Positions 17,811 through 28,227 of a stretch of 64,000 nucleotides of DNA are shown here, piece after piece (position 1 is the first letter of the stretch; each line of letters begins with the position of its first letter). The position numbers were made by a program, and so were the translations under genes. This DNA is from JALHVH01 sp963773685 (lineage in GTDB: Bacteria > Acidobacteriota > Aminicenantia > Aminicenantales > Saccharicenantaceae): contig CAVZBY010000011.1 of NCBI GenBank assembly GCA_963773685.1, positions 124,001 through 188,000 on the forward strand, in the 5' to 3' direction. The notes beneath the pieces were generated by a model. That model searched no databases. It was not told the origin of the DNA and was given only the letters and a program-made list of their open reading frames with translations.

Positions 17811-18881
17811 CTACTTCGACAACCGGATTTCATAGCGCTTGACGACGGGGTAGCCGTCCTGGTCTTCTGCGCGAAAATAGGCCAACCCGGATTTCACCTC
17901 ATAGACATATTCCTCATCAGGATGATAAAAGCTCCCGATATATTCACAGACATTCCCCGAGAATACGTCATAACGGCTCCATCCCCGGGCATCTTCGGTA
18001 GTGGTTTGTATGATGATCCAGCCGTTGTCAGCCGTCTCTAGGTATTTTATGGGGGAGAGATGTTTTGGCCATATGAATGTCGTGCCCGGAGGAATTTTGT
18101 CTTTGCTCCCGTACTGCGACACAATGAGTTTTTCTTTATAAGCCTCGGAGACCTTGACCGGCTGATATTCTTTTGTCCGTCGGAACAGGGCCTTGCCATC
18201 GGAGCTGGTAATATGGAGACAAAATTCTCCCGTGTCGATCCAGACGAGGCGTCCGTCCGACAGGCGCTTTATGCGATAAGTGTCCTCCAAGAGGGCTTTC
18301 TTCTTGATGCCGCCGGCCATCCTTGATTCCGCCAATGCGAGCATCGACCGGTCGGCCGGATCGAAGCGAACGAGTCGACGCCAGAACGCTTCATTCTTAT
18401 CGAAATCAATAAGCCTTCCGAATAAGCAGCCCCCCGACTCGACGACGGGACCGAACCCGAAAGGAGCCTCTTTGAGCGACAGGTCCTCAAGATGCGAACA
18501 TTGGGGATCAAATCTGATGATTTTATGAGTCGAAAAATCGAAAATGGACAAACCCGCCTTGGAAAGCTACATTCCCAGAGGGTATTGGAACTCGCCCGGC
18601 CCCTGGCCCCTTTTCCCAAACGAACGGATCAACTTGCCTTTGGGATCGAAGACCTTGACCAGACACTCCTTGGAATCCAGGACATAGATTTGACCTTGGT
18701 CATCGACCTGGATCCCCCGGATTTCAGAGAACCCTACCCCGTTGGCGTCGCCGCCGTCTCCGCCGATAACCAGGTTCTCTCTCAGGGTTAACATCAGCTT
18801 CGTGTCGTCGGGCCTGGCGGGCCCGGACAACGTGAGAATAGCGAGTAGGGTTAGGGCGGACAGGCGCAGGACGGTTTTCAC
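17811..18881 (-). CDS. Secreted six-bladed beta-propeller protein, copy 1, with internal TAG
   Basis: A 356-codon NHL/6-bladed-propeller-type periplasmic protein. GTG 18881 is the start: AAAGGAGA lies seven bases upstream and a signal peptide follows (VKTVLRLSALTLLAILTLSG). Conserved segments are IRGIQVDDQGQIYVLDSKE, VKVFDPKGKLIRSFGKRGQG, then IFDFSTHKIIRF and the C-terminal VVKRYEIRLSK. At 18567-18569 an in-frame TAG interrupts PLGM-stop-LSKAG; the neighbouring paralogue has Ser (TCC) there, in GMSLSG, so one base change from a Ser codon such as TCG explains it. The frame is the same on both sides. It is a tandem paralogue of the next gene. Ligand unknown. Confidence 0.72.
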
Positions 18882-18919
18882 TCTAGTCTCCTTTGCTTCT
18901 AGGGCTATCTGGGCTGGAT

Positions 18920-19994
18920 TCACTTCAGGAGCTCGATCTCGTAGCGCTTGATCGTGGGGAAGCCCTCTTCGTTCTCCGCCTGAAAATACGCCATCCCGGC
19001 TTTCACGACGCGGAGCATTTCCGCCTTCGAATGGGTGAAGCTTCCGAGATGCTTGCATTCCGGCCCGCCGAAGACATCGAAGTGAGTATCGTGCGGATCG
19101 TCATTGACCATGTCGGCCACGATGATCCATCCATTGTCGGCGACGGCGATATAGTAAATGGGCGGGTAGAAATCCGGCAGTTCCAGGGTATAGCTCTTCG
19201 CGCCCGGGTTTTCATTGAAGGTCCGGATCAGCTCCTTCTTCTTCTGGGCTTTGATCCGAACACGCGTGTAATCGTGGGTCCGGCTCAGTCCGGGCGTCCC
19301 GTCCGGTTTCAAGATGTTCAGGGCATATTCTCCCGTGTAGACCCAGACGGCCCCACCGCCGGGCAGCGCCTGGAGCAGATGGTGTCCGGAGAAGGGATTG
19401 ATCTTACTGGGTTCGAAGGGTTCGGGCTGGGATTCGAAGAGGACCCTTGACGTCCGGTCCGCCGTGTCATAGCGCATGATTCGGCGCAAGACATTTTGGT
19501 CCTTATCCATGCTCGTACCGTACACATAGACAACGCCGTCCGATTCGGCCAAAGGAATGGAAGCATAGGGACCGACAAATGCTTTCAAGTCGATATCCCC
19601 GATAGGGCGGCCCTCCAAGCTGAATCTCGAAATATTCGCGGCCCCCATATCGAAGACCGAAAGGACCTGGCCCGAAAGGGACATCCCCGACGGGTTTTCG
19701 CAATTCGCCCGGGCCTTTTCCCTTCCTTCCGAAGGACCTTATCGGATTCCCTCGGGCATCGAAGACCTTGACCAGGCATTCCTTGGAATCCAGGATATAG
19801 ACGTTGCCGTTATCATCGGCCTGGATTCCTGCGATCCGGGAAAATCCAATCCCTTTGGATTCATCGGTACCTCCGCCGATCGTTAGATTTTCCTTAAGGC
19901 TTGACAACGGCTTCGTGTCGCCCGGCCAGGCGTGCCCGACTAACATGAGAACGGCAATTAGGGATAGGGAGGAAATGGAACAAGTGGGTTTCAT
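18920..19994 (-). CDS. Secreted six-bladed beta-propeller protein, copy 2 (frameshift near 19700)
   Basis: Paralogue of the preceding propeller, about 357 codons. ATG 19994 has AAAGGAGAT upstream and starts a signal peptide (MKPTCSISSLSLIAVLMLVG). IAGIQADDNGNVYILDSKE, CLVKVFDARGNPIRSFGRKG, then MSLSGQVLSVFDMGAANISR and the terminal TIKRYEIELLK align with copy 1 along the whole length. One extra base near 19700-19705 (in CGAAAACCCG) breaks the frame between GPGELRK and PSGMSLSG. Copy 2 lies upstream of copy 1 on the same strand with 38 bases between them, and the spacer is itself part of the duplicated unit. Confidence 0.75.
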
Positions 19995-20117
19995 CGGATC
20001 TCCTTTGTTTCTGAGCCCATGTTCGCCGGAATCCACTTGAGGAGTTCGAAGAACGACGGCCGCGAGGAGGAGCGGAAACAATAGAACCGAGGCCGGATGC
20101 AGCGTGCATCGGACCAT
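19995..20117 (-). other. Remnant of a third propeller copy fused to a signal-like short ORF
   Basis: Just upstream of copy 2, the minus strand reads FFELLKWIPANMG then the AAAGGAGATCCG leader. This aligns base by base with the end of copy 2 (IELLK-stop) and its spacer to copy 1, so it looks like the last dozen codons and spacer of a lost third copy. Further upstream, ATG 20117 (AAAGGA before it) opens a signal-like peptide (MVRCTLHPASVLLFPLLL) that runs in frame into copy 2. The remaining bases to 20390 hold nothing I can assign. Confidence 0.45.
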
Positions 20118-20390
20118 TTCGATTCCTTTCGCGTCGGTTCCCCGCATCACAATCCATGCCCGACGCGTTTTACTATCGGCGGGCTTTCTCCGGCTGTCAA
20201 TGGGAACCGAGATTGACATCTCCCCCGGGACGCGAGTATCGTTTCGGATTAATGGGAACTTTCTGTGATCCGGATCCGGGGGATCTCATTACGGAACAAC
20301 CAACGCCGGATATTGGGTGATACAGAGTGCCCTTGGCGAGCGTCTTTATCTTATGATGCCGGTCTGCATACGGAAGCCGGAGCCGAATCC

Positions 20391-23300
20391 ATGAAGATCG
20401 CGCGTTGATCCATCACAGGCCGGTCACCACGGCCATGTTCTTCCTGGCCGTCGTCCTGCTGGGCTTCGTCTCCCTGCGCCAGCTCAGCGTGGACCTCCTG
20501 CCGGACATCGGCTATCCGCGGCTTTCGGTCGTCACCCGGTTCCCCGGCGTCGCTCCCGAGGAGATGGAGATCGCTGGTCACCGCTGCCGCTCGAAGCGGC
20601 GGTCAGCCGGATCCCGGGAATCCGGGGGGTCGATCCGTTTCCAGGGAGGGCTTCTCTTTCCTGACCCTCGAGTTCGCCTGGGGCACGGATATGGACTTCG
20701 CCCTTCTCCATGCGCGGGAGGCGCTCGACAACGGCCGGAGGGCATCCCCTCGGAGGCCGAGAACCCGGTCATCATCCCCCTCGATCCCGGGACAGCCCAT
20801 CATGATCCTGGCCGTGACCGGGGAGAGGGCCTCCTCGAACTCAGGGAGTTCTGCGAGGTGGTCGTCAAGCCCCGCCTGGAGCAGATCGAGGGCATCGGAT
20901 CCGCCGACATCGCGGGAGGGGCCGAGCGGGAGATCCGGGTCGAGCTCGACCCGGCGCTCGTTTCCCTCTACGGCCTGAGCCTGGAAGACGTCGCCCGGCG
21001 GCTCGACGCCTTCAACCGCGACCTCCAGGGCGGGACCATCCGCAAGGGCCGGTTCCAGTATGCCCTCCGGGTCGCCGGCGAATTCGCGGACGTGTCCGAG
21101 ATCGGCGAGACGAGCCTCAAGACGACCGGAACGGGGTGTCGTCAGGCTCAAGGACGTGGCCGGGATCGTCGATTCGGTCAAGGAGCGGCAGGGTCTGGCC
21201 CGGCTCGACGGCACGGAAAGCGTCGGCGTCCTCGTCCGGAAGGCATCCGGGGCCAACACGGTCCGGGTCACCCGGGCAGCCAAGGCGGTCCTCGACGAGA
21301 TCCGGACGGAAAACCCGGCGTCGGGATCCGGCTCGTCTCGGAGCAGTGGAGGTTCATCGAGGAAGCGGTCGCGACGACGATCGACGAGATCATCGAAGGG
21401 GGCATCCTGGCCTTCCTGGTCCTGCTTCTTTTCCTCCAGGAGCTCCAGACGCCGCTCATCATCGGCGGTCGTCTTCCCGATCTCCATCGTCGCCACGTTC
21501 AACCTTCTCTATTTCGGCGGCATCACCCTGAACATCATGTCGCTCGGCGGGCTTGGCCCTGGGGGTGGGCATGCTCGACGACTGCGCGGTCGTCGTCTCC
21601 GAGAACATCTTCCGCCACAGGAGCCTCGGGAAGAGTCCGGCCGAGGCGGCCGAGGTCGGCGCCCGCGAGGTCGGGATGGCCGTCACGGCCACGGCCCTGA
21701 CCACGATCGTCGTCTTCCTGCCCGTCATCTATGTCCATGGCGTCGCCGGCCAGCTCTTCAGGGACACCGCCCTGACCGTGACCTTCTCCCTTCTGGCTTC
21801 GCTCCTCGTCTCGCTGACCCTCCTTCCGATGCTCGCGGAACCGCGGGGCCTCGAAGGCAGGAGGAGGAGCGCCGGCGTCGTCACGGAGGCGAGGCCGTGC
21901 CGCCCCGCCTCACGCCTCGCAAGGGACCGCTGGCGTCTTATCGACGCCGTGCCTGGGATCGGCCTCAAGGGGCCGGCAGCTGGTTTCTCACGGCGTCCTC
22001 AGCTCTTGCTGATGGCGGCTGAGGCTCCTCAGCCTGCCGTTCCGGCCGGTCCTGCAGGCCATCGGCCGGATCTTCAACCGCGGCTATGATCGATTCATCG
22101 TCCTTTTATCACCGCTCTCTCGTCCGCTGCCTGGAACACAAGGGGCCGGTCTCTCGCCGTTCCTGGTGTTCTTCGCCCTGATGACGCTCGCGGGGACACG
22201 GATCAGACGGGAGCTGATGCCGCAGGCTCGAAACGAGCTCCTTCGAGGTCCGGCTCGCGACGCCGGTCGCTTATTCCCTCGACGAGACGGCCGGCGTCGT
22301 CACCGCGCTCGAGAAATGGCTGGCCGGACGCCCCGAGACGGAGCTGACCTATTCCCAGACCGGGCTCGTGGGAGGCATGGAGGCCCTCGACTCTCGACGT
22401 CTCGCTCAATTCGGCGCGACTCATGGTCGAGGCCTCGAGCCCGGCGGCCTGCGAACGGCTGATCGAAGAGCTTCGGACGGACGTTCCCGTGCCTATTCCG
22501 ACGTCGCCTTCTCGATCGCCCGGGAGCGGTCGGACGCGGCCCGAGCTCTTGCCCTTTCGGGCGCCGACGTCGGCCTCAGGTCCGCGGCGACGATCTCGAC
22601 AGGCTCGGGGAGATCGCGCGGCCCTGGCCTCTCGGCTGAGAGCGGATCCCCGGGATCGCCGACGTCAACGCGGATGTCGGCGAAGGCAAGCCCGAGTTCG
22701 TCGTCAGGATCAGGGACGACGCCCTGGCGAAATACCCCGGCCTCGACTCCGGGCGCCGTCGGCGACCGGATCGTCGATTCCGTCCGGGCGGGTCGCGACG
22801 CGGTTCCGGGAGATCGACAAGGACCTACGATATCCGGGTCCGGCTGGACGAGGGAACAGGAGACGAACGTCGAGGCCTCCTCGACGGGCTCGTTCCCTGC
22901 GGGACGCCTTGATCCCCTGCGGGAGCTCGTGACCTGGGAGATCGCCGGCGGACCGAGGGAGATCCGGCGCGACGACCAACAGAGGGAGATCCTCGTGACG
23001 GCCGGACTCCGGGGCGCGAAGCCGAGCCAGGTCGTCCCCGCGCATCCAGCGAGGCGATCGCGGCGACGCCCCTGCCGCCCGGGCATCGGATCGTCTTCGG
23101 CGGCGAACAGGAGGAGATGGCGAGGTCCTTCCGGAGCCTCCTCGCGGCCTTCCTCCTGGCCATCCTCCTCAACTATATGATCATGGCCGCCCAGTTCGAA
23201 TCCCTGCTCCATCCGTTCATCATCCTCGTCACGGTCCCCGATGGGGCTCTGCGGCTCCGTCCTGGCCATGCTCCTGACGGGGACGACCGTGAACGTCATC

Positions 23301-23643
23301 TCGGTCATCGGCATGGTCGTCCTCCTGGGCATCGTCGTGGACAACGCCATCGTCAAGATCGATTACACCAACCGGCTCCGGAAGCAGGGGATGGGCCTCC
23401 GGGAAGCCGTCGTCGAGGGGAGCCGCGTCCGCCTGCGGCCGATCCTGATGTCCACGGCGACGACGCTCGTCGCCCTCTGCCGTTGTCGCTGGGGATCGGG
23501 AGCGGGGCCGAGCTCCTTCAGCCCCTGGGGATCGTCGTCATCGGAGGGCTGGCCTTCTCGACGCTCCTGACCCTCTTCCTCATCCCCGTCATCTACGAGA
23601 TCGTCGAAGCCCGAAAGGAGACGAAGGGGAGGAGGGGGCATGA
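20391..23643 (+). pseudogene. RND efflux permease 1 (many frameshifts)
   Basis: A resistance-nodulation-division inner-membrane transporter of about 1,050 residues when frames are joined. Start ATG 20391 with CCGGAG upstream; IHHRPVTTAMFFLAVVLLGF is TM1, then LPDIGYPRLSVVTRFPGVAP, LVSLYGLSLEDVARRLDAFN in the porter domain, LAFLVLLLFLQ, MLDDCAVVVSENIFRH (the TM4-TM5 signature), and the second half with LLNYMIMAAQFESLLHPFI and VVLLGIVVDNAIVKIDYTN. The frame changes about every 100 bases between 20.4 and 23.2 kb, yet each segment keeps family identity. It ends about where the next RND gene begins (ATG 23640). As written it cannot make a full protein; I think the consensus is poor here. Confidence 0.72.
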
Positions 23644-26600
23644 AGTTCTTCATCGAGCGCCCGGTCGCCGTGGCCATGATCTACCTCGCCCTCCTCGCCC
23701 TCGGCGTCTTTTCCTTCATGAACACGCCCATCGAGCTCGCCCCCGGCGGGAGCTATCCCCGGATCGATATCGAGGCCTCGTGGCCCGGCGTCTCCCCCGA
23801 GGTCGTCCAGGCCCGCGTCACGGCCCCTCTCGAGGAGGCCGTCGCTTCGGTCAAGGGAGTGCGCCGAATATCCTCGGAATCGCGGACCGGCGTCGCTTCG
23901 ATCACCCTCGAGATCGATCCCCGGGCCCGGATGGATTTCGTCGAACTGGCCCTCCGCGAGGCGGTCGCCCGGGGCCGGATACACTGCCTTACGGAGTGCG
24001 GCCGGCCGTCAGCCCTATGTTCCCGAGGATTTCCGGGTCAGGCCGTTCCTGAGCATGACCATTTCGGGCCCCTATTCGCTCCAGGAACTGCGGGGACTCC
24101 TCAAGGACCGGCTGGAATTGGCCTGGGATCGGTCCAGGGAGTGTCCTCGGTCGAAGTGGCCGGGGGATCGGACCCGGAGGTCCGCGATCGTCCTCGACGA
24201 GAGCCGGATGGAAGCCCTCGGCCTCCGGCCCTTCGAGGTGGACGCGGCCGTGGCCGAGGGCCCTGCCGCCCGTCCGGCCGGCCGGGTGCGGCGGGCCGGC
24301 CGTGAATACATCTTCAAGATCGCGGAGGTCGGGATCCCTGCGCCGATCTTGGGCCGGATCCTGGTCGGCCGCGCCGGAGCGGTGCCGGTCAGGCTATCGG
24401 ACGTCGCCGACGTCCTCCAATCGTCCGGCGAGATCCGTTCCATCATCCGGATCAACGGCCAGCCCACGGTCATGCTGACGGTGATCAAGGAGAACGGGGC
24501 GAACACGCTCCGGGTCGCCCGCGAGGTCCGCCGGAGGCTCGCGGCCATTCGGGCAGAACCTTCCCGGGACCTCGTCTTCAGGACCGTGGACGACGAGAGC
24601 GCCGAGATCGCAAGGAACCTCCGCCATCTCGGACTGCTGGCCGCCGTCATCATCGCCCTCATCTTCCTGATGATCTTCGCGGCTTTGCGGAGGCTCCTCC
24701 CGTCGCTCCTCATCCTGTCCTCCGTCGCCTTTTCGGTCGTCATCACGTTCAACCTTCTCTATGTCGCTCGGGATCTCCCTCAATATGCTGACCCTGGGCG
24801 CCCTGGCCCTCGGCTTCGGGATGTTCGTCGACAATTCCATCGTCGTCTTCGAGAACATCCTGAGGCTCCGGGAGCGCGGCCTTGCCGCCCGCCCGGGCGG
24901 CCCTCCAGGGCGCCCGCGAGGTCTTCCTTCCCGTCCTCGCGTCCACTCTGACGACGGTCGGCGGTCTTCCTGTGCTTTCCGTTCTTCCAGGGACGCCTCC
25001 GCGTCTATTATCTCCCCCTGGCCGTCGTCATGTCCTCGGCCCTGGCCGCTTCTCTGGCGGTTTCGTTCTCCCTGATCCCCGCGCTCAGCCCCCGGCTCAT
25101 CGAAGCCCGCGAAGCGGAAAGAGCAGGCCGGAGACGGCGAAAGGAGCCTTTTCGCGACGGCCCTGAGGTTCGTCGTCAGGCATCCGGCCTGGACCGTTCT
25201 TGTCGCGGCCGCGCTCCTTTTCGGCAGTTACCGATGGTTCCGCTCCGAGGTCCCCGTGGGTGAGTTCTTCAGCTGGTATTCGAAGGAGCAGCTCGTCGTC
25301 AGCCTCGAGCTTGCCGGACGGCACCGATCTGGAAACGACGGACGCCGTCATCCGGAAGTTCGAGGACAAGGTCCTGGAGACCGGATACGATAAGGAGATG
25401 ACCGCGCGGATCTCGCCCGACGGCGCCTATCTCCGGATCGCCTTCCCGCCGGAGGTCGAGAGGTCCTTCAGGCCCCACGCCATGAAGGAAGAGCTCATCC
25501 GCCTCGCCACGCAGTTCGCGGGACTGACGGTCGGCATCTATGGGTTCGATCCCCAGGGCTATCATTCGAGCATGGCGGCGGGGACCTATTTCGATTCACA
25601 GATCAAGTTCCTCGGCTATGACCTGAAAAAGCTCCGGACGATCACCGACGAAATGGAAAGGACCTTGCGCCGGAACCCGCGGATCCGGGAGGTCCGGACC
25701 GTTTCGAACCGCTGGGGATGGATGAGCCATGGACACGTTCGAGGTCATCCTCCGGCCGGACATGGGAGGCGCTCGGGAGATTCGACGTCGATCCGTCCCG
25801 GCTCCAGTTCCAAATCCGGTCCCTGCTCGCCGGACGATTCGACGTCCCTCTCAAGGCGATCGCTCGGCGGGCGGGAGACCGATATCGTCGCTGAACGTCC
25901 CCGGGGCCGAAAGAATGGACCTTCGGCGCCTCCTGGGATCGCTCTTCCGGACGGCCGGAGGGCGGTCCCTGCGTCTCGGGGACGTCCTGAGGCCGAAGAA
26001 AGGCCCGTAGCCGGCTCGATCGAGCGGGAGGACCGGCAATTCCAACGGACGGTCATGTGGGAGTTCCGCGGCCCGTTCAAGGCGGCGCGATAACTACCAA
26101 GAAAGCCGTCTTCGCGGGATTGAGCCTTCCGCCGGGATTCTCGGCGACGCTCGCGGAGGACTGGCTGATGACGCGGAAGGAAAAGGGACAGATCGCCCTG
26201 GCGGCCGTCGTGGCCGTCGTCGTCATCTTCATGATCCTGGCCGCCCTCTATGAATCCCTCGTCCAGCCCTTCATCGTCCTGGTGTCGGTGCCGCTGGCGC
26301 TGGTCGGGGTCTTCGCGGCGTTCGTCGTCGCCGGCGCCCGGTTCGATTCCTCGGCCTACATCGGCGTCATCCTCATGGCCGGCATCGTGGTCAACAACGC
26401 CATCCTCATCGTGGACCATATCAACCTCAAGAGGCGGGAGGGAATGGGCCTCGGTCGAGGCCGTCGTCGAGGGAACGAAGGAGCGCGTCCGTCCCATCCT
26501 CATGACGACCGGGACCACCGTCCTGGGCATGATGCCCATGCTCCTCATCCCGCGGAAGCCGGGAAGAGCGACATCTGGTCCTCGCTCGCCCTGTGCACGG

Positions 26601-26731
26601 CCGGGGGGCTCATCGCGTCGACGCCGCTCATCCTCACCGTCATCCCCGTACTCTATCATGCCGCCGAGCGGGCCAGGCCCGGCCTCGCCCGGGCGGCCCG
26701 CGAGATCGGTTCTTTATGGAGGAACAGATGA
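23640..26731 (+). pseudogene. RND efflux permease 2 (many frameshifts)
   Basis: A second RND permease, not identical to the first. MKFFIERPVAVAMIYLALLA is TM1, then TPIELAPGGSYPRIDIEAS and VTAPLEEAVASVKGVRRISS; DVLQSSGEIRSIIRINGQPT lies in the porter domain, FGMFVDNSIVVFENILRLRE is the TM4-TM5 signature, and the second half has FMILAALYESLVQPFIVL and MAGIVVNNAILIVDHINLK. Breaks are frequent from about 23.98 to 26.58 kb. The gene ends WRNR-stop at 26729-26731, overlapping the adaptor ATG (ATGA), which shows translational coupling. Together with permease 1 it could form a hetero-trimeric pump such as MdtBC. Confidence 0.75.
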
Positions 26732-27957
26732 AGATCATCCCCAGATCGATATTGGCCGTTTCCCTCGTCGTCATCATCGTCGCGGCCGTGATCTCCATCT
26801 TTTTCCTCCGAAAGCCGGCGGCCTCGAAGGCGCCCGTCGAAACCACCGCTCGTACCGCTTCGGCCGAAGCGGAAGCCCCGCTTCCGGTAAAGGTCTTTGC
26901 CCTCGTCCGCGGCGACCTGGTCGTCCGGCTGACGTCGCCCGGCGAGGTCATCGCGAACAAGAGGGCCGTGTTGAAAGCCGAGGTGTCGGGCGCGCTCAAG
27001 GACGTCGCCGCCGCGGAAGGAAGGGCCGTCCGGGCCGGAGACGTCCTAGCCCGCATCGACGATCGGACCTACGCAGCTGAGGCTGGAATCCGCCGAAGCG
27101 GAAAGGCTGAAAAGGCTCTCGGAGATGCTCGTGGAAAACCGGTTCGGAAGTCCCGAAAGACGGGTCGAACCGGGGCTCGAGGAGAGGATAAGGACTTCGT
27201 CCGAGGCGCTCGACGCGTCCGTCTCGCGCTATGCCGCGGGCGGGATGAGCCGCGAGGACTACGACAAGGTCCGTAAGGCGCACGAGACCCTGCTCATCGA
27301 GGCGGGCCGGAAAAAGGACGAGGTCCAGGCCGCCTCCAAGGGGCTGACCCAGGCCGAGGTCGAGGTCGCCGTCGCCCGCCTGGACCTTGAGAGGACGAAT
27401 ATCCGGGCCCCCTTCCCGGGAGTCCTGACGGACATCAAGGTCTCGGTGGGCGAGACGGTCACGAACGGCCAGGACCTCATGACCATCGTCGATATCAAGG
27501 ATATCCGGGTCGAGGCCAGGGTCCTTGAGAGCGAGGTCGGGAGGCTGAAGGCGGGCCGTGAGGCCGACGTCCGGTTCAGCGCCTATCCCGGCAGGGTTTT
27601 CAAGGGGTGGTCCTGGCGGTGAGCCCCGTCGTGGAGCCGGGCGACAGGACCTGCGCCGTCCACGTCGCCGTGGATAACGCCGCGGGAGAGATAAAGCCGG
27701 GCATGCACGCCGAGGTCGAGGTAGCCGCCGAGATCTTCACGGACAGGCTCCTGGCTCCCCAGGAGGCCGTCCTCGTCCGAGGCGGCCGAAAGCTCGTCTT
27801 CGTGGTCGAGGACGGGCTCGCCAAGTGGAGATACGTGACGACCGGGCTCGAGAACGAGCGCTATGTCGAGATCCTGGACGGGGCCAAGGAAGGGGAGCTG
27901 GTCATCATCGACGGGCATCTGACCCTGGCTCATGACGCCAAAGTGAAGGTCGAGTAG
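26728..27957 (+). CDS. RND efflux membrane-fusion (adaptor) protein (frameshifts near 27078 and 27605)
   Basis: An HlyD/AcrA-type periplasmic adaptor of about 408 residues. MKIIPRSILAVSLVVIIVAA is a signal/anchor helix. LTSPGEVIANKRAVLKAEVS begins the barrel-sandwich half-motif; a helical hairpin includes SREDYDKVRKAHETLL and KKDEVQAASKGLTQAEVEVA; ERTNIRAPFPGVLTDIKVSV closes the lipoyl fold; RVEARVLESEVGRLKAGREA is the beta-barrel domain and AVHVAVDNAAGEIKPGMHAE the membrane-proximal one. Two single-base breaks interrupt the frame. ATG 26728 overlaps the permease stop and has GGAGG upstream. No outer-membrane channel gene is in the locus. Confidence 0.82.
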
Positions 27958-28022
27958 CCGCGGGCTTCAGCCCGCGTTAAGAATCCGGATCCTTGCGCTC
28001 AGGCTGAAGCCTGAGGCTACAT
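27954..28022. repeat. Inverted pair of REP-like palindromes
   Basis: GTAGCCGCGGGCTTCAGCC and, in opposite orientation, GGCTTCAGCCTGAGCG-type sequence: stems CGCGGGCT-TC-AGCCCGCG (27959-27976) and CTCAGGCT-GA-AGCCTGAG (27998-28015), bounded by GTAGCC and GGCTAC. It matches the single unit at 16553-16580. The adaptor stop codon TAG lies inside the left GTAGCC. A BIME-like arrangement. Confidence 0.72.
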
Positions 28023-28068
28023 CAAAGGGCGGCCTAATCGCCCCGGCTACGCACTTCCCGTTGGAATT

Positions 28069-28089
28069 CCCCCCTTTGGAGAAGGGGGG
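28069..28089. repeat. CCCCCCTT/AAGGGGGG stem-loop repeat
   Basis: Perfect 8-base stem with a 5-base loop (TGGAG) followed by TGCGGGGAGATT. A similar hairpin followed by TTGGGGGGATTAA is at 33374-33396, so these are two members of a second dispersed hairpin family. Confidence 0.55.
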
Positions 28090-28158
28090 TGCGGGGAGAT
28101 TTCCAGCGGGGAGGCTTCGGGTTTCACGGCGGGCATAACAACGATTTTAGTTTATGCA

Positions 28159-28187
28159 TTTACAGCCCTTTATCGTTCTGGTAACGT
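28159..28187 (+). promoter_or_regulatory. Likely promoter of the PLP desulfhydrase gene
   Basis: TTTACA (28159-28164), 17-base spacer, TAACGT (28182-28187); 40 bases upstream of the ATG at 28228, which has GCGAGGTG as ribosome-binding site. The region is notably AT-richer than its surroundings. Confidence 0.4.
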
Positions 28188-28227
28188 GAGCCTCGGAATA
28201 GCGATTCATCTTCAGCGAGGTGCTCTC

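Noticed and set aside
18567..18569. TAG recoding (pyrrolysine or suppression) in propeller copy 1
   Set aside because: The paralogue has Ser there, a single substitution explains it, other genes here use TAG as a normal stop, and errors are common in the window.
20391..26731. True decayed RND pseudogenes
   Set aside because: Protein motifs are intact between breaks and substitutions to stop codons are rare; decay would also erode motifs.
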